Positions 1-10,000 of a DNA stretch of 64,000 nt are shown here, piece by piece (position 1 is the stretch's first letter; each line of letters opens with the position of its first letter). A program made the position numbers and the translations under genes. This DNA comes from Pectinophora gossypiella (Eukaryota > Arthropoda > Insecta > Lepidoptera > Gelechiidae): positions 7,014,672-7,078,671 of the forward strand of contig NC_065405.1 in NCBI RefSeq assembly GCF_024362695.1, written 5' to 3'. Under the pieces are notes generated by a model. That model was not told the DNA's origin. It made no database searches and was given only the letters and a program-made list of their open reading frames with translations.

Positions 1-148
1 GGTCCCGGTTACTACTTACTATTGTCAGTGAGTAATGGTTACATGAGCCATGTCAGGGGCCTTTGCTCAATAATAACCCTGACACCAGGGTTGATGAGGT
101 TGGTAATTCACTTCACAACCCACACGATAGAAAAAGACTATAATGACT
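1..148 (+). repeat. 3' part of a tRNA-headed SINE (family C), cut by the window edge
   Basis: The sequence from the GGTCCCGG core to the CACACGATAGAA end matches the 3' half of the SINEs at 17100-17410 and 33162-33488. The shared run includes a GTCAGGGGCC block and ACACCAGGGTTGATGAGG. The tRNA-like head would lie upstream of the window. Confidence 0.75.
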
Positions 149-1660
149 GAAAATTCGTTTAAATAGCAATGAATTTCAATGTCGCATAAAATTATTTAAT
201 GAATGTTTACCTCAATTTAATCATGTTACATTTTTTCGGTCTTATTTTCGTTGTATACTTAGTTTTCCAGTAAAATGGCAATAATCGGGCTGTCATCGCA
301 ATGGCGCCAACACAGCGCTATTAGCACGCCAGCCGCCTGTCACACCCGGCCCGGGCACGGATAATGGTTTTCCCCTCGAAAAAGCTGACGCCCCTGTCAC
401 GCCAGCTCATTAGAACAGCCCCCGTCAGTATTACTCAACAACCGTAACGAAACCCCTGACATTACAGCCCTCCGCCCACTTTCACTTTCGCCCACAATAC
501 TTAGGTACTTAACTAAATAAGAGGGCCACCAAAGGTACGATAAGAAATAAGAAATCGTCAAGTTCTTTCAAAACTAGTTGCATATTCCACCAAAGTGAAA
601 CGTTATTTTCTTTTCAAAATCCACTAGCTAGCCAATGCCCGCGGCTCCGCTGCGAAAATGCAAAACCTTTTTCGAGTAGATCTTTCTATTCTTATCCAGT
701 CTCCTGGGAGTTTACAAAAATCGTGTCTGATTCTTTGTCGACGACCCAAAAGTAACTATTGTATATTTCAAACTTTTGTCTGGGATTTTTATATATTTGT
801 CTGATAAATAGCTATGTTATGTTACTTAGTTAGTATCTGTGATTTCTGTGAACTTACGAAGACGTCAATTCCGCGTGGAAGATAATAATTATAATATTCA
901 TCACTTCCAAATACAGCAATCAATATTTACATACATGTATATACAATTAATTCGCACCTGCATTCCTTATTGAAGTAGGCATAGTCCCAAACTTCAAGCA
1001 TAGTTGGCAATCTCTTTTGCTATTAGTGTTTTAAGTGTTCTGCATGTTTCATCTGGTAACTTTATGTCTCTCGCTGCCTCGACAGGGATTAAGGGTATGT
1101 AAATTTTGTAAAGATAGCCCATAATATTATCTTCTAGGAAGAGTCTAATGTAAGTTCTTAAAAGAGTGTATGCGATTAAAAGCATTTTGAAGTTCCATAC
1201 CTAATAAGATAGTTTAAGGTTGAATGTCATTTTAGACCCAATTTTGTAGCCGTAGAAAGAAAATAATTCCATCATTACAACAAAGGTTTTTATTGACAAC
1301 TAGTACTCTCCCGGATAAATATGGAATCAGTGATATACTGTTTTACCGAAACCATTCCCACTTTGAGAACGTTCCCATATATCGACGTTCCCAGACCGCA
1401 GTAAAAAGGCGCAAAACTTATGAGAAAAGAACTTTATTACCTAACTTTTAGGCAGCTAAGACCATAGAGTACAAGAAATAACGATTTTAAAAAGAAAGCC
1501 ACTGTCCTTACTATTAAACAATTTTTACAACGGTTACTACCGTCTCAAAGTGGGAATATAAATACAAACTGAAACACGATATCGGCAAAATATTTCTATT
1601 TTTATATACGTACTTACTTAATAGCTTCAGAATCATTGGGACATTGAACTTCAAACAACC
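149..1660. other. Stretch without a recognised gene; GC-richer block at about 285-480
   Basis: Mostly AT-rich with stops in all frames. The block at about 285-480 is clearly richer in G+C and CpG than its surroundings. It could be a remnant of a promoter or of a repeat, but nothing in it decides this. A 63-codon minus-strand frame at 994-1185 has no recognisable domain, and I do not call it a gene. Confidence 0.4.
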
Positions 1661-1793
1661 TTTTTTTTGACGTGACTTATTGTAGGTTTATCGCAGATGG
1701 CATTAACTGGCCGGACAAATGGAGAGCGCTGAAGGCTCTCACGCGGTACAACGTTTAAGACAACAGGCCTGAGGATGCCCAGTTGGGCGCTAA
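1661..1793 (-). repeat. 5'-truncated LINE 3' end with poly(A) tail (family B, copy 1)
   Basis: Read on the minus strand this ends ...CTACAATAAGTCACGTC followed by an A tail (a T run at 1661-1668 on +). Six more copies share that end: 18192-18366, 19328-19396, 32251-32422, 34950-35231, 38100-38450 and 40690-40750. Copies truncated at different 5' points but with one common A-tailed end are the mark of target-primed reverse transcription. The parent LINE's protein is not visible here. Confidence 0.65.
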
Positions 1794-2130
1794 AAACAAC
1801 CCTGTGAAATAATAATGTTAGATAAAAATCAAACTAGATATTAAACCCTCGATTTCAGTCTATACCTACAGTCTTTCACTTTACAGCAAAGGAAAACCCT
1901 CGTAGCGTGTAGCTCTTCTACCTCAATAGATAACACGACAATAGTTTTGTTTTCAACAAACACAGCGTTTGTTTCTTTGTTTAGTCTTTTATCTAGGTTC
2001 AACGTTTACCTGAGCTCGATGAACTGTTTTCTCACACAATTCCTAGAATTTAATTCACGTAGATAATATACATGAACGGAATAAATGACTAAAGAATGTT
2101 GATGTTTTGTATTTACTACTTATAGAGAAT
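1794..2130. other. No feature recognised
   Basis: AT-rich sequence between the family B fragment and the LINE reverse transcriptase. It may include the insertion junction of that LINE, but no target-site duplication was identified. Confidence 0.4.
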
Positions 2131-2132
2131 TT

Positions 2133-3535
2133 GTGAACGAAATTTACGAATTAATCAATCTAATGTATACAACTGGCAAAATACCAACAGACTTTCAAGT
2201 TAGTAAAACTTTGGCATTACCAAAAAAACCAAATACTTTGAAATGCGAAGAACACCGGACACTGAGCATAATATCACAGGCTTCAAAAATTTTACTTAAA
2301 ATCATTCAAAACCGACTGACACCTAAAGCTGAGGGATGTCTGGGAGATGACCAGTATGGGTTCAGGGAAAAGAAAGGTACAAGAGAAGCAATATTAGCTT
2401 TAAGACTGATAATTGACAGGAGATTGGATTTAAGCATGGATACCAGCGTGGCTTTTATAGACCTTGAAAAGGCTTTTGACAAGGTAAACTGGAGGAAAAT
2501 GATGAGGGGGTTGAAGGAAGTAGGAATGGATTATAGAGACCGAAGGATAATATACGAACTATATAAACACCAGGAAACTGTCGTAGAAATAGGAGAAGTG
2601 AAGAGAAAAGCTAGAGTACGGCAAGGTGTAAGACAGGGCTGTTCCTTATCTCCACTAATATTTAACATTTTCATAGAGGGTGCCATGAAGGAAATAGCTA
2701 AAATCAGTAACGGAATAACAATAAATGGACAGAATATAATTAGTATCAGATTTGCAGACGATATTGCGGCACTGGCCAGTAATAAAGAAGACCTAGAAAC
2801 CCTACTTAACACAATGAACACAGTTTTTGAAAAATACGACCTTAAAATTAATATAAGTAAAACCAAAATTCTAACAATTTCCAAAACTCCAAAAATAGAC
2901 AGCCAAATAATTAAGTTAAATAATATCCCGATTGAAAATGTAAAGAACTTTAAGTATCTAGGCAGCATAATAACGAATGACTCAAGATGTACTTTAGACG
3001 TTAAAACCAGAATAGCAATGGCAAAACAAGCTTTCCATAACAAAGGGTGCATATTCAAGGCTAGGATTGCCAAATCTATCAGAAAAAGATGTGTCAAAAC
3101 CTTCGTATGGAGTATAGCCCTCTATGGATGTGAAACTTGGACACTGACACATAAGGACAGAGAGAGACTCGAGGCCTTTGAAATGTGGTGTTGGAGGAGG
3201 ATGGAAAGAATAAGTTGGACAGAAAGGGTTACAAATGAGGAAGTGCTAGTAAGAGTAAGGGAAAAGAGACAAATACTGAGAATTATTGAGGACAGAAGAG
3301 GCAAGATGATTGGACACCTAATAAGACACGACGAATTCATTAAAAACATCATAGAAGGAAAGCTAGAAGGAAAGAGAGGAAGGGGAAGACCAAGAAGAGC
3401 TTACATGGAACAGATTAAAGAAAAGGTTAACGTCGTGTCTTATAGGGAAGTCAAGGAATTGGCCTTTGATAGACTGGAATGGAAAATGCTACACCGACAA
3501 GAGCGTGGCTCTTAAATTGATGATGATGAGAGAAT
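2133..3535 (+). mobile_element. 5'-truncated RTE-like non-LTR retrotransposon with a long open reverse transcriptase frame
   Basis: A single frame of 460 codons (2133-3515) encodes the reverse transcriptase and C-terminal part of a non-LTR element. Visible motifs in order are LPKKPNTLKCEEHRTLS (finger region), QYGFREKKGTREA, AFIDLEKAFDKVNW (palm A), RQGVRQGCSLSPLIFN (palm B), RFADDIAALA with the catalytic FADD, and YLGSIIT (thumb side). The C-terminal block has YGCETWT and FEMWCWRRM. That order and spelling fit the RTE/BovB-type endonuclease-reverse transcriptases often annotated as craniofacial development protein 2-like; the clade is from memory. The N-terminal endonuclease is absent, and an in-frame stop lies at about 2123, so the copy is 5'-truncated. 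The first codon used is GTG and has no biological meaning. The tail after the stop has TGATGATGATGAG, typical of this LINE type. No frameshift or stop breaks the RT, so the insertion looks fairly young. It is not a host gene. Confidence 0.9.
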
Positions 3536-4367
3536 TTGGAAATTATACCCATTCATACATAAAGTAACCCAAAGTCCCTATTGTGGTGGGCCGAGTTGCA
3601 AATCGTCAGAATACCATAATGTCAACATAATTTAAAAATACTGGCGGGAAACCGCTAAATTCTATAATGAACAATACAATTTATTTCACACATTATTCTT
3701 CTCTTTTTTCCTTTTTTCTTTTCAATTTATTTTCTTATTTTTTCCAAAATGCAAATAATCACGATATTTTTCCTTAAAAAGGTTTAGGAAGATCTGTTCT
3801 AAACCGGCGCGCGTGAAACGATTGATAAACGTGAAGGGACCAAGAAAAATATATCAGGATCGAAGCAGAAATTTACCCCGGTGGGAAATAGGCGTGAGTT
3901 TATTTATGTATGTATGTTTTCCTTGCATTTAATTAAATAAATTACGCATGTAGGTAAATAATGCCGCAATTAACCTGTAAGGTCAAAGTCATATTATGTA
4001 ACACTACTACTAAAAGAAATTATAAATACTGGCAAGTCATTTCCAACATCGTATAAATTACGAACAAAAAAAAAAATCTCGACTTGTATAATCACTTTGC
4101 ATAGCAAAACTTATCAACACCATACAAATTACACCTTTGATTACATTTCAATCTTGAATGTAAATCGAAGTTTCGTCACTATTTCATTTCAACGGAATAT
4201 ACCTACTTATACCTACCTCAAATATGTGATACCAATCTCACTGATAATACGAGAATGCTAGATAACATGCGTATCAATTTCTAATAAAATATCTACCTAA
4301 ATCAGTATTATTATACTTTTCTGCTGGACTTCTCTTGTGTAGGTAGTTTTGTTAGATCAAAAACCAA
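3536..4367. other. AT-rich stretch, nothing recognised
   Basis: Contains T- and A-rich runs and no frame with protein-like content. If transporter 1 begins upstream of the window, this would be intron; otherwise it is intergenic. Confidence 0.4.
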
Positions 4368-4508
4368 AATTCAAAAATATCTTCATTTAGTAGGTAACAT
4401 AGTTACACTTTGAATCGTCAATTTTACATAAGAAACGCCGGGGACAAGAAGCTGCAAGAAACACCCCGGCACAGGGCCCTAGACGTTCTTTATTTAAAAA
4501 AAAAAAAC
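4368..4508 (+). repeat. Dispersed repeat of LINE-3'-end type (family F, copy 1)
   Basis: It shares TTCAAAAATATCTT, ACTTTGAATCGTCAATTTT and AGAAGCTGCAAGAAA with 48255-48410. It ends in an A run (about 4496-4507), which suggests retrotransposition. The family resembles a repeat common in Lepidoptera. Confidence 0.6.
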
Positions 4509-6920
4509 AGAATATTATTAGATAATTTAGTAATTTGGCTGCCTAATATTAGTTCCCAGACAGATAATAACCATTTATTATAAATTTATGTTAAGTTACC
4601 TACTGTCCTAAAACTGTTCATAGGTAAATTTTTAATGTCAATGGAAATCTTATTGTAAAAACGTATACATTGCCCCTTAAAAGATTTAGTGATTTTATGC
4701 AGTTGACTGACATGTAAGCAAGTTTATTTTTGTTTCGGGTATTAACAATGTGCCAATCACTACTTTTTCCAAACAATTCCATATGTTTTTTTACATAAGT
4801 ATATTAAGTATAGTAAGCCATGAAAGAAAGTGCATTTCTTCGAGGCAATGACGTCATAAATCGTCTGAAACAGACGTATAAGGCCAATAAGGCCAATGAT
4901 GATTAAGTTTTCATAAATGTGTTCTTTAAACTTATTTATTAAGTTGTTTAAATTAAAATGTTTTACTAAGAGTTGGTTGTATAGATATTGGCCTTTAATT
5001 AGTAAGGTCTGAAGTACTACCAGCTTAAACAATGGAATGACTTTACTGTGCTTCATTAAATCAGGAAACAAGCCATTGGCTACACATGTATTAAATATAT
5101 AATATAATACATGATAGATAAGGAGCTATGCATTCAATAACGGATTAATGACTTTAACAGAAAGACTAAGAACTGCAGTCTTTTTGATTTCTAAAGAATT
5201 AACAGCTCTCAACTACTCTCAAGACGTCCCTAGGACTCGCTTGCGTAAATATTAGATTATCTACTTTGGACGTATCTATGTGATCCCTTACAATTGTTTG
5301 AGCGAGTGCAGGAGACCAACTTCATCAACCAGATGTGATGATGATAATGAGTTAAATTATATTATTAATTATATGGTATTTCTTTACTGACTTTCCAGAT
5401 GCAATTGGGATGGATCTTTTTAATAATGTTTCATATATTGTGTGCAATAAAGTATATTTAACTTGATTTGGTTTTATAAGACTATTTCTGTCACTCACCG
5501 TCTTAAACGCACACATTATGGTTTACTTTTTTCATTTTTTCAGTGTTATTCTCATTCTTTTCTTAGCTGTGTATCTGCCTATCATTTCCGCGAACACGTA
5601 ACAAGTTGTTATGGTGATCGCTGTTGCGTGCCCGCAATAATCAGATGTCACTACGGCTTACCATAATGTCTGCTCGGAACAATGCGAATGACGTAACTCT
5701 TCTTAATAGTCATACCAGCTGGCTTATGGGCTGAAGACTGACATAAATAAGGTTCAAATTAGAACCAAAAGTACTGATTGTCGTCATTACTCGTGTGTTT
5801 CGATACGGTTTCAGCGTTTGCCCAGCTGATAAATACATATAATTATAATAACAACAATTAAAACATATTAGCCTTTTATTGCACAAAAAATATTTTAAAA
5901 ATAAGATGTAACTAGTGCACAAGTTATTTTACCTTATGAAATAAATAATAAAAGTATATTTTTCTCAAAAGTCTTTAGTTTTTTTTGCAAGCATTTGAGA
6001 TATGATCACCCGAAGTAAAAAAGTTACAAAGGGATCACGTCGTGACTAGATATAATGAATATCATGATGGATGGATATTCTAAACGATAGGTTGTTGACC
6101 TGTCGACTGTCATCTTATTTATCTTAGGACCACATACACACACCAAACCTGATGACATTTGCCTGCCAATCCATGTAGACAGTTGTGTGCATGCATGGGA
6201 TTGTGCCTACTTATACATTATGTTTGTAGACTTATATCTACTGTTTTAGACGCACTTTTCCTGTGTATAAAAATAACACAGGAAAATAAAAATACTTGGA
6301 GGTTCTTTAACATTGACGTGTTTGGCGTTAATAACTCGTATTACAATGAGATGTTGATTCAATATAAAATGATTGCTTGCAGGAGTAAAAATGCCATTTC
6401 ACGATCAGCAAAAATATTACTAGATTTAATTCATGTATTATGTACAATGTGGTCTCTTTACGTAGAATTTTTTATCCAAAAAAAAATAATACTATAAATC
6501 TTATTTTTTTCCTTTTTTAGGTTAATGATAATGTATTTATTTTCTTCTTATACTCAAACAGTCTCATCTCTCATCAGTTGTATGTTCTCAATCAATCTTA
6601 TTCATTTAAACCATACGTACTTATGTTCATTCTAAGAACTGAATCCTCCTTCTATCAATAGTATTAGTAAGGGAATGAAACTAATATTTTTAACACTCAC
6701 GTACAGTATTACGTAACAAAATTCACTACTTAGCTTACAATTTACTATTAAGGAGTACTGAGGGTTTTTAGTCGTTACATGATCAATATAACGATCCTCT
6801 GTCGGCTCAATAATAAGAATAAACTTGCCTCCAAGGTTGGTAAGATCGGGCATTTACCTAACAGTGTCAAATCAATAAAGATTACCAGTTGAGCTAATCA
6901 ATTAAACGTGTATTTTCCAG
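4509..6920. other. Upstream region or intron of transporter 1; first coding exon not found
   Basis: The transporter exon at 6921 begins in codon phase 2, so an upstream exon ending with one leftover base must exist. By analogy with transporter 2 it would be only about 50 coding bases, ending in G before GT. I scanned for an ATG followed by such a donor and found no convincing case. The small frames here (for example 5463-5666, 6159-6497) have no recognisable domain. Confidence 0.45.
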
Positions 6921-7061
6921 CGACTCTGATCACGGCGGCGGCGGGGACCACCGTAGGCTGGACGTCACCAACGCTACCAATACTCCTAGCTCCAGACTCG
7001 CCTATACAGACCACTGCCGACCAGAGCTCATGGATAGTCTCGCTCATGATACTATGCTCGG
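6921..7061 (+). CDS. Transporter 1, exon encoding TM1 and extracellular loop
   Basis: The acceptor is TATTTTCCAG before 6921 and the donor is GTAAGG at 7062. The exon starts with the last two bases of a codon and ends with the first base of the next (TCG G). It encodes TLITAAAGTTVGWTSP and a loop leading to SSWIVSLMILCS. Transporter 2 has the same residues at the start of 50535-50932, but its exon runs on without this donor. Confidence 0.88.
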
Positions 7062-10000
7062 GTAAGGGAACTTTTCCTAGCTTAAATTGTCCCAATGCTG
7101 GGCAAAGTCGTCCATGAAACCACGCAAACACATACAAAAAGTATTCAAATTCGATCGGGCCATTTTCAAGTTTTTGCGAGACTAATAGACGACAATTGGT
7201 TTTACATAGTATAAAAAACTTATCTTTATTGCTTGTTGCTACTCTTGATGATGATATCTCTAGAATTTGCTAGAACTCTATGATATAGTTCCTCTACTTT
7301 TATTTAATTACTTATATATTTGATATAAAATATGTTGATTTATTATACTATACATAACTATAACGTAATATGTACCTATTTAACCTTTATAAGGTGTGAC
7401 TGTGTAATTATTCCTCTTTCGTTCAATATTTCTCATTATCACGTCTGAAATATAAAACAAAAAGATAATTATGTTAATAAACAACTCGAATTTTCTTCAC
7501 TAATTAAAGTCAACAATGTCGGTGGGGTATAAAATATCCTATTTGTAATTTACAATGTTGAGATAACAAATGCGTAACACCTCGATACATGTACGGTATC
7601 GCCCACACCCCCTTGAACTTTGACCCGTCTATTATAAATAGGACACATTTTCACGAATAGCAATAATCCTGAGTCATGGTTCGTAATTATCCCGTAAAAT
7701 GATATTTATATTTAAAAATAACACCTCTTGTTTTTAATTTAGACACAGACAATTTGACTGTTTACTCAATTATTATATTTGAAAAACAGTTAAAAATGTC
7801 AGCTTAGTGATTTTTTGTTTGTATAATTGTCGTTTTGATACCCTTGTTCCACATATCCCTACTCGTCTATCCCTATCCCGAAAAAGAGGGAGCAAATTTA
7901 TGTGATCCGTGACTACAGGGGATATAACAGTTGGACATTTTTTAGAAATGCTACGATGATTATTTTATGTTGATTTGTTTAAGAAATTTAATTATTAATT
8001 TGAGTAATGTCGAGTATGGTTTTTTAGGTATCTGCAATAAATTATTTTTCTATTTGCTTGTACTGTATCTTAGTAGAAATAGGTGGAAGCAAAATATTAT
8101 TCTATGCCCCCTAGTAGCAATATGTGGAAAAATATTCCATTCTTCCCTACCAGTAGGGACAAACCAGACTGGGGATATGTGGAACAGGGGGTTTTGACTT
8201 GAGCTTTTCGACTAAGTAAGACTGCGCTCTAGCTATGACGTTAGCAATATTCGCATGGACTACCTAATTATTGCTCATTTAATATAGAGCTAGATTGAAG
8301 TATTCAGATGTAAATGATTAACATAATTACCTGCAAGTGGGACTATCAATAATAATTATTCCTATTCCTCTCATTCTAGTAGGACCACCGACAAACGCCG
8401 TAAGTCTTCCCCCTTTATCAATACTAATACACTAGCTCAGAACCAAAATTAAATTAACTCATCTGCAGGGAACCGGTTGACAAGAGATCTGAACTGGGGG
8501 TCCAATAAGGTCATTCAATTCAAATTCAAATTATTTATTTCAGATTAATATCCATAATTATAAGTACATTAGATTAGATTCCATTATTAAAATTAAATTA
8601 TATAAAATCAAATAAAATTAATATTATTAATAAAAATGAAATAAAATACATTGGTGCCCATTCGGGTGCACACATTAAGTTGCAATTCATCTAATAAAAT
8701 AATATTGATATTTGACATTTTGTTTGCATTGAGCACCTTTTACATGCGCAAATGTCAAATCGTAATATTGCTCTATTAGATGAATTGCTTTGATTTGGCC
8801 TTTTTAACCCCCCTGATGTCTAAAATTTCGATCATCAATCAGACTACAGATAGAATATGCTTATATTCTCTTCTGATCCAATAAGTTTTGTTTGGTTCTA
8901 ATTCAACCCCATCTATCGATAGATCATAATAACTTAATTAGTAACTTAGAAGATAAATCTTATTTTTAGTAGAAGCGTTCTTTCTCTATGTATATACCAT
9001 ATTCAGTTTAGGATAGGTGAGGCAGGAATAAGCAAATAAGTGGTGCTGATTCCAGTACACACCATCTTGACCATCTAGTTTTATTTTAAATTGTCATTTT
9101 CTTATCCGCCGTAAAGAAAAGGGACAGGTAATCAAGAGGCATACCTATTATATGGAACACTCATCAATTTCAAGCAGAAAAAAATAAAAAACACCCTCCC
9201 AAATAAGTAATTATTGACATTTGACACTTATAGGATATACAATTAGACGACCAATTCCAATCGGTTTTAACTATTTCTTTTATGTCTGACGATGCCGGAA
9301 ACAGCTACTCAGACAATCAAAAAACAATATCGTAAAGATATGTATGTATGTATGTTGATGATTCCAATAGCCGATTACTTGTATAAACGTACAGATAACT
9401 TCGATACCGCGTTCTAAAATACCACTAGCGCCGCCTATTGGCGGTTTCAAGGAATCAATTGTGGTATTCATTTCTATTGCGTTACCGCACTCTTTGCTTT
9501 CTCCCTACCTATATTTACTATTTGTTAAAGCTAGTGTGAATGACATTGACATTCATAAAGTACTCTATATTAAAACAGTAGAATAAGCCGCCACGTGAAA
9601 CTCTAGTCAAAACCATTTGGACTAAAAAGTCAATAAACTTTTATGCACATGGATATCTACACCCTACACTTATTGGAAAATCTCCCCACTATTCTTGAAT
9701 ACCTACTTATTCTTATTACTGTTGAATTAGAGAAAATATTAGAAATGTCACATACCTATTTTTGAATTAGGAAAGATATCTAAAACTATTCAAATTGGAA
9801 TTTCAGCCGTCAGCCCCATCCCCGCGTCATACCTCGCCGACAGAATCGGTACAAAGAAGACCTTACTCCTGGCAGCTGTTCCATACATTATCGGCTGGAT
9901 CCTGGTTATGCTAGCAGGCAACGTGCCAACCATCTACGTGTCAAGACTCATCTCAGGCCTGGGCTACGGCATCGCTTACACCACCGCGCCCATGTACTTA

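Larger units (their letters stand above)
7062..9806 (+). other. Transporter 1 intron carrying three dispersed repeats
   Basis: A GT...AG intron of 2745 bp. It holds a foldback at 7845-8190, an AT-rich LINE-end-like stretch at about 8515-8680, a foldback at 8682-8830 and a partial MITE at 9042-9205. No additional exon is needed, since the flanking exons join in frame and align with the paralogue without a gap. Confidence 0.7.

Noticed and set aside
2531..3097. 188-codon minus-strand frame
   Set aside because: It lies antisense to the LINE reverse transcriptase, whose motifs fix the coding strand.
3800..3895. Possible first exon of transporter 1 before GTGAGT at about 3892
   Set aside because: The frame that would give the right phase has no ATG and no similarity to the family N-terminus.
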